Source: Hymenolepis diminuta (lineage: Eukaryota > Platyhelminthes > Cestoda > Cyclophyllidea > Hymenolepididae). From it: DNA of 64,000 nt. The position numbers and the translations under genes are program-made. The stretch is from assembly GCA_900708905.1 (NCBI GenBank), contig CAADRB010000037.1:741188-805187 (forward strand). The letters are read 5' to 3'. Under the pieces are notes generated by a model. The model was not told where the DNA came from. It saw only the letters and a program-made list of their open reading frames with translations, and did no database searches. Position 1 is the first letter of the stretch, and each line of letters begins with the position of its first letter. Positions 10,801 to 23,800 of the stretch are shown here, piece by piece.

Positions 10801-13800
10801 ATTGTCAGTGCATCCTGGTCTATCAGTTAATATTAGATGATTCTTTTAATCTCTTCAAATCGTCTGATAATAATATTAAGCAAAATCCTTACTAGACAGG
10901 GCGCTAATAATGGGCTGTCGGAGTTGGATTTCCGCATTCGGAAGATAGAGTCGCTCAATAAAATTGATTAGAAAGACTCGGAGTTGACACTGAATCTGAA
11001 GCCTAAGCAGACGGGAGGAAAGAAGGGATTTAAGAGATCGTGTTAAAGAATTCAAAAAACTGGACAGCTAATCTAGTTCAAACAATAGGGCGTACGCTAA
11101 ATCATGCCGAACAGAAAATTGCAGCAGGCTAGAAATACACAAAACAAAGAGAGCGCAAACCGTGGCGATAAAACTTACGTGTCGCCGTTCATATCGTAGC
11201 ATTCTGCATTGACGGTGGCTAGGTTTAAGCTGTTATTTTGGAGGGAAAATGAGTAATAAAAGGGGGGTATATAGATAAAAACTCAAGGCGAGAGGAAACA
11301 TGCGAACGCATAATGAAATCTATTTCATACGATTGAGAAGGAGCTAGACACTTACGCGGGTAATTCAAAGCTCTGAGGCTTGGTATCTTCACTGGAAAAG
11401 GAGTGATTTATTAAAGGCCTCATTAAGCAAAAAACGCACATAATTCAAAGACGAAGAGAGGTAGAGAGAGGTTAAGATGATCGATACTACTTACTTTTGA
11501 GGCAGCATTTTTGGAGCACCCATTGCAAAGAGGGCGATTCGAAGACCCTGGGTAACTGAAGCGGAAGTAAAGCTGTTTCTATGACCTTTACGACCGGGAA
11601 CAGGAGGTGGTTGACGCCGTCCACTAGGAGTAGTCAAAGTCGTAGAAGACACTTGAACATCGGCTTCAGCATCTGTCATATTGGATTCTCCATTAAATGC
11701 ACGTTGCAAGGCATTCTGGGCTGATACTGGCTGAAGTTCGATTCGTCGGGCGAATGTGAGGACCAGGGAGTAGATGGCTTTGACATTGTCAGCGCAGGGA
11801 CGGCACACGGTTGGGTAGGAAGCCATCAGTTCCATCTGCATTCCATCCCCACTGTTACCTCCGTCAACTGCCACAGAATCCACTGTTGGCATACCCTTTC
11901 ATTTAGAAAAGCAGCTTTAATTAGATGAAGATGGATACGTAGATTCCGGATAAACAATAAATATGAGCACCTACTATATTTAATTATAACTTTCACAATC
12001 TCAAGGTACCGCAGACTTTCAGTTGGTAGCAACCTATTATGAAAATTCCCTTTTTGAAGAAAAAGCGATGCTACAAAATGGTGATCCTGACCCTGTCTTT
12101 GTCCCCATTAGCTGTAACACTACGTACATGCATCATATTCTATTTACCTCTCCTAAATAACTTCAATGTGGAATTGAACATAATTTAGGAAACCAACAAT
12201 GAAAACAACTAAAAGCCTTAAAAATAGAGATATAGGAACTCACAAAAGGCATATTGATGCGGTTTTCCCGAAGGTAGCTATTCAAACTCAAACTATGAGC
12301 TGTCTTTGAGAAACTGAAGAACGATTCTCCATTCTTAGCAAGTGCAGACTCTTCGTTACCTATTCCACTGCTACTGCTACCATTTGCATCGACATTCGAA
12401 TCCCCAGTTACATTTGAGAGGAAATTTGTAATAGCCCCACGCTTTTTCCCCATCAGAGTATTCAAGTCCAACTTTCTGGCATTGAAATTCGCCGCTGCTG
12501 CAACCGAGGAAGGAAAAAAATCCTCCGTATTTAGGCCCTTTTGACTCGAAAGATGTGCAGATAGAATGCTTTGCACCTCCATTTGAATGTACCCCCAGAT
12601 GTGCTCCTCAGAGAGTGCATCCAGAAATTGGAAAGTGACATTAGCATTGTTCTCCCTGATTTTCTTGGTGGTATTCAGTACCAGCATAAAAGCATTGAAA
12701 TGCATACAAAATGCGGGAAAGAGTAATTGCAGGAGTTCCACAAGACATGTCGGATCGGCTAAAGTCGACGCAGGTGAAGTTTCACCTTGAGCTGCTAATC
12801 TGTAATTAAAACAGGAAGGGGAGAAAGGGGAGGTAGCACAGTTCATTTGAGTCATAATAGGCGGATATCACATGAGTCTTACGTTCGTTCCACTTCAGCA
12901 ATAGCAGGCAGGGTGATAGAGTTGTGCACTTCTGCAATTAAACCTCGCCCTGGGGAGAAAATTTCATTGGTATTGCGGGAAGATTTAGAGAAGGCCGCAC
13001 CAACACCACTAGGATCAGTAGAATTAGCTGCAACATTCTGCGCCTTCATCCGTCGGGTGTAGAACACCTAGAGGAAGCAGTATGATTAACCATCATGAAG
13101 AGAACAGAGAGCTTTTTTAGGCTGTAAGCTACTAGATACACCAGGGATGAAAATGAAAGTACGGTGACGAATTATTATTCACCACCATTAAAGTGCGTGA
13201 GGAGAAAGGCGCATAAGAGGTCACACAGGATTGTGCATGTGTTGTGCACAGAATTAACTCACCAGAAATGGATCCGCGTTTCTGTTCTGTGCGTTTTGCA
13301 TATATAGACAAAAGAAAACTAGAATAACACTGTACAAACAATCACGTTTGGGGGAGAAGAAATAGGTACTAGACATATGAGTTACGATTCAAGGGTTTTC
13401 AGGGTTAAATCGGACCATCCTAGCCCGAATGCGTGTATCATTTTAGGAAACTTAGGACAACATGAAAAAAAATAAAGTTTACCTCTCGTCAGTGTAATGA
13501 CGCTAATCAACACGTCTGTTAACTCTGCTATAAATTATTTGGTAAATGCGACAATCAGCAATCATCAACCTAAGGTATTAAAGGAGTTCTTGAGGCCTAA
13601 TAATTGCTCTTCTTGTTGGAGATATATGGCAGCAACTTATGGACGCCGACAAAAACAGAGCTTAGGGAGCGCAGAGTAAATGTTTTGTCTCGAGATGAGT
13701 AATTGGTCAATAAGACGACCACCGCTTTTATCAATATGCGGGCACACATTACTCTAGATAGCTTGATCGTTATTCTTATTTCAAGAAAAGTCTCTGATAT

Positions 13801-15575
13801 ATTAATAAATTTCCTTGGTGCGACTAGATTTCGCCTTCTCTCTGTGGGTTTGAGTTAACAGTAGCCAAGGGATACTTATTAGACACCTAGAGCACAATAG
13901 CAGAAACTAGGCATTGCATAAATGGCAGCTGAACACAACAAAATCAGAATTTCTTAAACTTCAAGTACACAGTAAAAAATAGAGGTACCTAAACTAGAGT
14001 GACTTCCTTTTCTTTCAAATGATTGCGGAAAATACTATTATTCGATGGATTAGAAAACTAAGAAACATTCTTAATACGAGGTACGGTACGTTATTGGGCT
14101 ATATTTACATATTTTAAGAAGAAAGAGAGTACAACCATCTCAGATCAAGAGCCAGCAGAAAGTGTGATGATTAAGGCTGGGTAAATTCACTACTGGAATA
14201 TTAATTAGAAAACGAACACAAAATTCGGTTGTAATTTGAGAATTAATTAACCTCTTGAACGACAAGACCAGAGAGCTCTGCAAATTCGTGCAACACTTGG
14301 TATTTCAAGGATGTCTTGGGAAGATAATCAAATATTTAAAAAATGAGAATTTCGAATACTATTGAAAAATTGATTTGAGTAAAAGGGACGTGCCTGAGAG
14401 AGTTTCTGAAGTCGATGTAGGCAGTGTGTTAGAGCAACAATAGAGTTTGCCCATTGTTTCTTATCAGTAATCATAAATTCATTACTTCGATCGGCACTGC
14501 TATAGGGACCGCCGCGAAACTGACGACTCCTTGAGTCCTTTGCAGATCCACTTCCAGAAATCGCTTGTCGTTTGACTAAGAGACTTGCGCCTAGAGCTTG
14601 TGGATCCTTGAACAGACTTGAGTCAACTTCAGGGGCATCAGAAGACAAAGAACGCCAATCTGAGAGTGGCAGATCACCAAAAATAGAGTCTTCATTGCCG
14701 GAAGAATTGCATCGATTTGGTCGGGAGAAATCCGAGAGTTGATCAGCTATATCCGGTGTCAAACTGTTGGCAAAATATAACTTAAAATGTTAAAGACAAC
14801 TTACCGACTATTTTTATCATTGATAACCAAAGCAATCGGTTGTTTGAATACCAAAAAGAAAAGATTTGTCCTCATTTCATCTATCAGTAACTGTAACAAA
14901 ATAAGACAAAAAGAGAAGGCACCTTTTTCTTAGCTGCCAATTCAGATTTGACAGTATCCAAAGCTGGTACATGTTCGACTTCTTTGGTCATTATTTCAGT
15001 GGTTTTAATAAGGTACTCCGTTGCCTCTGGCCATGCTTTAGCGGCGATAAGATTTTTTAAAATTTCTGGAGCAGATTTGACTCTATCCAGAACTTCAATA
15101 AGTTCTAAAGAACGTCGCTGTTCAACTAATTCCAACCAAAGACGACGTAATTCGTCGCGATTAAAACTGAGTAAGCTCTTACACTGACCGATATCTCGCT
15201 TCATTTTCTGGACAGCTTTGCAATTTTCTGGAAAAATTTGCTAAAAGGGAGATAATCAATCCTTACTTTCAATATTTTGGGAGACATCTCGATAAACATT
15301 CAGAATTTGTGTAACTTCGCTATATTTTTCTTTTAAAAATGGTAATAAATGCAAAAATCAGAGGTACCATTTAAATAAACATTAAGAACTTCCTCAGTTT
15401 CAGTATAATCACGTTCCAAAAGACGCCGTTTTCGTTCGCGGACTTCTTTGCTACTACTACAGAAATCACTTAAATAAAAAATACCGACTTTTCAAGAAGT
15501 CCGTGAATAAAGGACATCAAGTAAGATGACTGAGTCTAAAAGGAATGTTAATAATCTTCGGAATATACATACCAT
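7873..15575 (-). CDS. EXOC4: Exocyst complex component 4 (Sec8)
   Basis: Subunit of the octameric exocyst, which tethers secretory vesicles to the plasma membrane. Exons (5' to 3'): 15573-15575, 15489-15535, 15368-15456, 15267-15329, 14923-15227, 14805-14890, 14394-14763, 14252-14314, 12883-13067, 12244-12799, 11495-11895, 11356-11391, 11179-11229, 10893-11002, 10746-10819, 10529-10667, 9912-9993, 9461-9830, 9176-9331, 8092-8607, 7873-8010. Total 1279 aa against about 974 in vertebrates. Matches to Sec8 occur from end to end: CKSLLSFNRDELRRLWLE (Sec8_N), LVELLQLLFPAF, SLNSYLRENR, LGLQRPILM, SAEWARDKDLSRFW, NGNRKMCRNIYKLQQALALL and VIEQGVAFEVGVYQNLL near the end. The extra length is Ser/Thr/Asn-rich or Pro-rich insertions in exons 7, 9, 10, 11 and 18. 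The start codon sits at the last three bases of exon 1. The exon 2 donor is uncertain: GTCGGT keeps phase, GTATTT does not. The intron after exon 7 uses a GC donor. Confidence 0.92.
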
Positions 15576-17869
15576 GATTATGACAACCGAGTAAAATTCG
15601 AAAGGATGAATTTATTTGTTGCTCTCTGCAATATAATAAAACAAGAATATTAATATGAGATATTAGATTATTTGAGTGTACTATCTTGATGTCACAAATA
15701 CTTCCCAGTGAAGTATAGCATAAAATAAAACCATGAATAAAGTATGTACGAAATAAGTAAAACAGTTATATAATAATTGAATATACAAAATGTAATTGCA
15801 ACATTAAGCTATGTCCACTCCGAGAATACACACCACCACCTGATGAATTATTCCCTAGGTCAAATAGACTAGGCTAAATTCTGAATAGCCCACATTTTGG
15901 GTGCCTGAATCTAGTGGAGTGTTCTTTTAATACTTGTAAAAAAATTATTTGAATGAATGGCTTACAAAAATTTTATATAGATTTATAAGTTTGAAGTACT
16001 AAATTAAATCACATTTTCATTTTGCTAAATTGAACCGGCATTGATTAAATATGAATTTATTTAAGTCTCCATATAACGTTATAATTTAATTTAACACAAC
16101 TTAAAAGTTACTTGAAACATGGCCAAAGGAAACACGCAGGATTTCACCTTAAGTAAACCACACTTTCTAGATTCACAGTTGATTGTTAACATTCCATTCA
16201 ATTTTTTGGGAAAATTATTTGAAAATCAACACGCTGCAGAATCACTATGATTTAATGAAATAAATTTTTTATACTGAAGGACAATTACCAAGAATCGCTC
16301 AGAGAATATCTTTTGTCAGAACCGTCGCGCATTCTCCGAAAAGTAAAAAAATTGGAAATATTCTGGCGGGACATAATTCGAGAAATGAAATAATCAATAA
16401 AATTTATTGATTATGGTTATGATAAATATAATAATAACTGTAATAATGAAAATGGGACGTTATAAGAAGGTGTTGACAGCTTTCCAGTCTCTATTTATCC
16501 TCGTGATTCATGTATTTTTTATTATTTAATACAATGCCAATTTTTTCATTTTACATCCGGTTATTGTTGTTCTCTCAAGTGGAGTGGAAATATTTATTTA
16601 AAGTAATATAAAGTATTTCCGATTTAGTCTAAGAAGCTGATTTAAGGATCATGCAAAATAAGGCTGCACATTTCCTCACAGAACACTAACAGGAAACCGC
16701 AGTCTTTCCGAAAGCAGGGTTGAGTTGGACTGAGAGTGTACTGGACAAACGTAGAGGAATGAGAGGTAAAGTCAGAGAGGAAATAAGGCAGAAACTGAAA
16801 GAGGAACGGGGGAATAGGGAAGAAAGGAAATAAGCGTCAGCACTGATCATGCAGAACACGGCGAGTTTGATATACTGAAAAGTGTCGAAGACTTGTTTAA
16901 CTAATAATATTTGTCAATAGAAAATCTGGACTGCTAATAAGCTTGTTTCTCATTTTTGCAACCCTCTTTTTGAAAATTAATTATCTATTCATCAAATTCT
17001 AGCTGCAACAGCAGCTTAAGTCACGTTTCCCTTTATTCTACGTGTTATTATGACAATTTATGTTACTTGAAGAAAAGCCACTGAATATATAAAATTTAGG
17101 TTATATTTCAAACTAATCGACTGTTTTCGCAATTGTGCAAAACATCTTTATTTTATGGACATGAAATTTAATTATATAATTGATTAGTCACTCTTCACTA
17201 AGGTTGAATTATAAACAGACCAACATATTATTTTAGAATTTAGTTAAAGGTATTTCATTGTATAGAGATTGCGGGATTAATTAACCAGAATAAATTTTGA
17301 AAAAATAATGTAAAATAGATCACATTAATCCAAATTCATGAAAATATAACGCATTAGGTTTGAAATTACCTAATCTAGAAATATAACTCAAAAGTCCTTT
17401 TTAAGAATCCCTAAATAACAGATCTACCAACATCCTTTTCCCGAGATATGAAACATGGAAATTCTGACCGGCACTGTTTGTTTCACTTGACATTCGATTC
17501 AACTAACACTGTAAATAAATGTTCAGGAGTGAATAATTTATATTATTATTTTATTTTTAAACTTAATCAACTTGTTCTTTGTGCGAATAAAAGAAATATT
17601 TAATTGAACCAATGGAAATGATTGAATTTAATCAGCCAATGATTAGGGAGCCATATTCTGGACCAATTAAAAGAGTTCATCTCCTGATTACCCTGAGGTG
17701 GCTGCGGAGTTCGGTCAAATTGGCGGTTTTCTAAACGTAGGTTTGATCTATTTTCTTGTATCATACTTTCATTCTCGCTTTTATTCCATTTTAATTCTCT
17801 AATATTTTTTTATCACAATATTGTCGTTAAATTCACAAAAATATTGTATTTGCCTTTAGATAAACAAAT
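15576..17869. promoter_or_regulatory. Divergent intergenic region between EXOC4 and WLS
   Basis: About 2.3 kb of AT-rich DNA separating the start codons of two genes transcribed away from each other, so both promoters and 5' UTRs must lie here. No specific TATA or factor site is convincing. A purine-rich stretch (16690-16830) may be an old repeat copy. Confidence 0.5.
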
Positions 17870-20800
17870 ATGGTGGGAGTTGTTCTAGAAACTCTTAATA
17901 GTAAAAAACTAATTGCTTTCGGAGTTTTTATACTACTTGCCCAGACCTCATTCTTCTTGATCGGTGGTCTTATATCTCCAGCTCCAAACACTCATGAGCA
18001 AATTCTTCTGTCAAAATGTGTTGATCGAGAGACCACACCAGAAAATCGCAACGACAAGTGGTTTTTCCTCAGACCACGGTCATCTAATCAGACCTGTCGT
18101 GAGATCCTTGAGAATGAGCCACTTGAAGAGATTGGTCCAAAAATGAACATCACTGCGGACAACATCGTATTCGTCGCACAATTTCCTCATCCAAGATCTG
18201 GTTTCGATCTCAAAATGACCCGGTGGTTTCAGCAAGTTATGGCCGTTCTAATCCTTGATATTAAACAGAAGTACGACATAGAGGTATATATTTAAATTAG
18301 ATTGATATTTATCTTTTTATTCATTCTGATATTAAAAAAAGCGAAACTAAACTAAACAAATATTAATAACTAAGATTTGTCAACGGTAAGAAAGTATTTA
18401 TAGGGTATAATTTAAGAATTCGTTTTGCTAAAATAAGCCTTAGATGTATGTATTTTATTATCTAGGAAATGCACTTAAACTTTCTATTAAAATATCGGCG
18501 AAACCTCAGCGATATCGCCACCCGGAAAGTTTTCCTTTTTGCCATGTCGAAGATATGTGAAACTCTCTTTAATCTGTTTTGTACTCATATTGTTTACTAT
18601 TATTTTTCTGGGGCATTTCTGTACCATTTGTCTTTTAATCTCGGATATCTTGTTTCTCCTGTTTCTTCATAACAGCATATTAATATCGGTCTTTAGGTTA
18701 AGAAGGACGCTTTGTTAACGTTTGACGTGAGATTAGGCTATCGAAATGATGGAGATCCGCCAGGAGAATGGAAGGAGATTGCTCATTCCACAGAGGTGCG
18801 CCCCCTTTCCTGTGCTCTAGACAGACAAGACTATTCAAGACCCGGTTCTGTGGAGGAATTCAAATTCTACGACTGCGAGGTGCTGCCTCTCTTCACGTTG
18901 GGTAGTTGTCATCATCAAACTTACCTCGTCAATATTCGTATCCCAATGGATATCGATAACAAAGTTAATCATGAAATCGGTCTTCTCCAGGATGTATGGA
19001 TGGTGGAAATCCACCAAAATGGAGGTTTTACTATGGTGAGTTTTAATACATCAATGCATTAATTTAATCTCTTTTTAAATATTCACTATCACAAACGGTT
19101 ATTCTGACTACCAGACAAGCACCACAGAGAGATTCGAATCGTACCCATAGCCACTACTACTTGATCGTAATTTTTGGCATGTTAGTTAAGAGACATCGTG
19201 AAGGAGTGTAAAATTCGCAGCCAAACAGAAGGATTCCCATAGTCACAAAAAGTGAACATAAAGTGCGATACTTTCGCTCTGTCTTTATGTCTTTTGACTC
19301 ATTTTGTACCCTTAATCAGAATTTGCTTGTGTATGTGGTTCACACTTGTTTATAATGAATTTTATCAAGGGAATAATCGAAATATTAGATGATCGCCTTA
19401 GCAACTTCTGGAAGACATCAAAATTAATATTCAGGGCCTGAAAAGTTAGGTTTTGTCTTTAATCCGCGCTCTTCATGTACAAGTCTTTTTATTCAGGGAC
19501 CTAGGTATTTGAAAGGAATAGTTCGTTTTCTACTGATATCACTCATTTGTGTATTTGACGGCATAGAAATAACTTCATTTGAAACTCATATCAAGGCTAT
19601 GAATTCGGTGAATCTGCTGTTGTCAATAAAACGTTTATTGAAGAGGAGACTGAGAGATGGTATCTCAAAGTGATATTTGGCTAGAATTCAAGAATAATTC
19701 TAACTCTTTTTATACTCTGATCTACCGATATAGTACCAGCATATAAATTTACTTCTCTGACTGTAGTATCGATTGTAAAATTTAACATTGTCTAAAGAGG
19801 TGTGTAGATATGGTTTACAACGGTTTTATTCGATTGTTTCTATGACAAACGGATGGATTTGCTCATTTTAATCAATTTTCCAATTCATTTCGATAATAGA
19901 CCTTAGTTATTATTGTAAAATGACTTCCAATTTAAACAAAGAAAAGTATTTCCAAACATTCGTTTTGGTTAGAGGAATGGTACTCTGTTGCTCTCTATGC
20001 TCTTAGAGAGAATCTTAATGAACCATCCTATTGTTGTCTAGTATTAACCAGTGGTACTTATTACTATGCTTATTTGGACTCGAACCTGTCGTCTATGAGG
20101 TCTGATATATATCAGCTCAGATGTCACGAGTTAGACATTTGTGCCCAACCGTATTGGTCATGGGTGGGATAGTAAAATGCAAGTTCCTCATTAGAGCTCA
20201 AGACGACTATTGGAAACACCTTTTCTACAATGGGCTTGGGAATTATCCGTAATATTGGCACACAAACTTGGTATTATGATATTTGCATCTAAACATCAGT
20301 CTGGTATAGGTGCCAAAAGTCGTTTTCGCCGCAAAGGTGTAATGTAATTTCCATGACGGGCATACAGAATCCCTTCCGGCTGATTTTCCAATTACCACAT
20401 GTCTTCCGTGCGTGCTTCTGTGTATGTGTGCAAAATTCCAAACGCCATCTTTACATTCTTGCGTTTCTTCGTATGAGCTTGTGCACATAGTGAACCCCTC
20501 TCCCTCCCGCCTTTTTTGCACATTTCGACCGCATATTCGCACACGTGCTAGTCTGGATGAGTCATTTGCATCCTACATCATTGCTGTGTGCATATTCCAA
20601 ACCACCCATCTCCGATTCAAGTAACCTTGACACACACAGCAGTTGGTGGTTAGTCCCCTCTTTTCTCTCACGCAAGATCTCCGATCTCTATTTTATAGTC
20701 TACAAATGTCACCTTGGTTTATATGCTAGTTATGTGCGATCTCTTTTGCAGGTATGGTTCGCGTTAAAAACCTTCCTCTTCCCAATTGGCTTGGGTACGG

Positions 20801-23800
20801 TGATATTCTTCTGGGGACGTGTCTCAGAATTGGGTCGTCCACCGACCATAATGGAACGTACAATATTTGCCCTCGGATTGGTTCTCTGCATTTTCAACTG
20901 TCCTATTGAATGGCTTTCTCTCAAGTGAGTTTCTACTTATTTCGCAGTTAGTAGTTCAGCGGACATGCTTAAATAGTTTAACTTGTATTTTCGGCAGATT
21001 CAATGCCTCATTCTGGCTTGTACTCTCGGATCTACGTCAAGGAGCATTTTACGCTACGTTGGCCTGTTTCTGGTTAGTCTTTACAGGGGAACATTTAATG
21101 GATTCACCACATGGAGATCGAAATCAGACAAGATTCGGAGTTTCCGTGTACTACTGGCCAAAATTACTCCTGGTTGGTGGGTGCTGCTCTGCTATGAGTA
21201 TATTCGAATTGGCCGAACGCGGTGTCCAGTTACACAATCCGTTCTATAGGTAGGTGCGATCACAACATCGAGCATTGGTTAGTAAATCAACATAAACTAC
21301 TTTTGTTTGATTTAAGTAGGCATAAATTACATTAAGGCTCATTATTTTGGGTGTTAAAAGGTAGACATAGGGAATACTGGCAGTGCACAGATGATATCAG
21401 CAGTAGAAAATTAGAAATAGTTCAATGTTTCTTACGAAATATCGACTTGAGTCCGCCGAGCACCTGAATCGATATTGTTATCAATTATTAATGTTAATTC
21501 TTACTGCTTCCTTTCTGTCTAATCAAAATAACGAAGTGAATGGGGCCTTTTAAGCAAATAATGTGCATATTGGTAACCATACACCAATCAATTTATACAA
21601 ACCAAGTAATAGGTGGGTATGAAGATAATTAAAGTGGAAAGTCATGAATGATAACCAGAACATAATTTGAAATGTTCTCTCACTGAACTTTTATTATGAG
21701 AATAGAAATTTTACAGATTGCTGAGGCGGTTGATATTCTATGCGATTAATGTAAAGGAGAATTCATTCAAGATTTGAAAATAAAATTTGCAGAGTTAGAC
21801 TATCTACAACACGTGCTCTTTTTAATTGATGGATTACTTTATTCTACCCTTGAGAAGCTCTTGCGTCGTAATTGGAGTGGACAAGTTGTCTTTTTCGACT
21901 TACTGGATATGTTTACCTTTGTTCGTATTTCTTAAACTGTAGAGCGCATTTTTTCTTTTCAATGCGAGTTATCTTGCTCAGTTTTATATCTCGTCGAACA
22001 TTTGATTCCTACTTAACTTCCCCAAGGTAGTTGCTTTATCTATAACCGGGGTTGAGTGACATATCGACAATGCATGGCGCTGACTATTTGTCTACAAATG
22101 CGTTAATTTTAAGGGAGGGGGAAGGGATATAGGGCTTTTGAGATCACCACTTACAAAAAAGTTCATTTTCGTCTCATAACTTGGTGTTGAATGCTGATTC
22201 ATATCATAACTTCAAGTTGAACATTTACGATATTGTCGTGGATCTCTCGTGACGACTGCATAATAAAGCGACTTTGATTTATGACAAATGGGTGTTAGAA
22301 TTTAGTTTTTATTCTGCTCTATTACCGATTTAGGTGCTCAAATCTCTTAACATTATTTAGAGCGTTCACGAACATGTTGGGACGTGCGATTAGTGTGAAG
22401 GGTGATTCCCTATGCGTTTCCAAAATTCTCATCTGTGTCATCACTGATCGCTAAGACATAGGTATCTCGACCTCACAGGGGTGCTTGAAGTGGTTGACCT
22501 TATTGTAACCTCAAGCTCCCTGTGGATGTCCATCGTGTGTCCTCAAGTGGCCTATTTTAAGTATCGGAATAAGTTAATTAAGTGGCCCTTGAATGAGCGT
22601 TGCAAGGGTTTAGCGTCTCCACAGTGATGTCCGGAATCATTCCATCTGTTCATACTATTCCTCCTATATGCGACTGCATAAAGCCTGTTTCACTATAATA
22701 CGAATGAAGGGGGGGGGGGCACATTCTCGTCTCCCTCTCATCTCTGTCCTTCATCTTCCTCTTCACCCAACATCGTGATTCGTTCATTTTGGCCTAATCA
22801 GCTTTTGGTGTTCCGTTTTAAAACTATTGTTAGCCATTAAACAAAGTGCTACATCACTATTCAATTTAAGTACAATTTAGAGAGAATTTACTACCAATAA
22901 CTGTCAGAATGACTGTGTGCAATAAAATATCACGTCCATTTAAGGGAAGTCATCACCCACCAAAGAGCTATTATTGTACGACCTTCAAACCGATATCTCA
23001 AACAGAAGAAAAACAAGTTCCCGTTGTTATTGTTGTAGTTCAACTCTGACTATGTACATTGTGTCGTAATTCAGGTTAATTCACATAGACAATTTAAGGA
23101 ATAAGCACTTTTTTTAATAAAAATGGAAAGAAAATGTAAAATAAAATATTAATTTCGTCAAGGGAAAATATTTATTAATTATTCATAATTATGTTTTCAT
23201 CTTGACCGATTATTTGGCATAAGTTTAGATTTACAGGTGACGGGATATTGCTCGTGGCATAATTCCAGAGTAATTTGCCTTTCCTTTTTCAGTATCTGGT
23301 CCCATCCCCTGGCAGCAAAATTGGGTTACGCCAGCGTCATTTTAGGTGGACTTTGTGCAGCTGCCTACTTCCTCTACCTCGCAGTGATGGTCGGTCGAGC
23401 GCTATGGCAGATATTCGCCAAACGCCGACTTCTTCCCTCCCTCCAACCTGACCAACGTGTCTACTACTCCGGTCTCATCTATCGCTTCACTGCTCTCCTC
23501 CTCTACACAATTCTCTGTGCCGCGCTCACCGTCATTTTCTACATTTTCAGCCAGGTTAGTTTGTCAGTCGCTGTGGTGACTCATGATTAAATTGCTAAAG
23601 TACTGTGACCATCCTTAGTTTTTTGTAACCTGTCCAGATCCAGAAAGTAAACCAGTTTCGGTTATTGTTTCTAAATGGAGGAGCCGTCAAAACAAAACAC
23701 ATCTTTTCACGAGGTAGCTGAGTGAATATTAAGGTTATGAAGTCAGAAATTGAGTTATATTCAAAGTTGATCAACTAGAAGTTGTCCAAAGATTCGATCA

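Noticed and set aside
20243..20542. 99-codon minus-strand frame in a WLS intron
   Set aside because: Antisense to WLS, no recognisable domain; composition fits chance.
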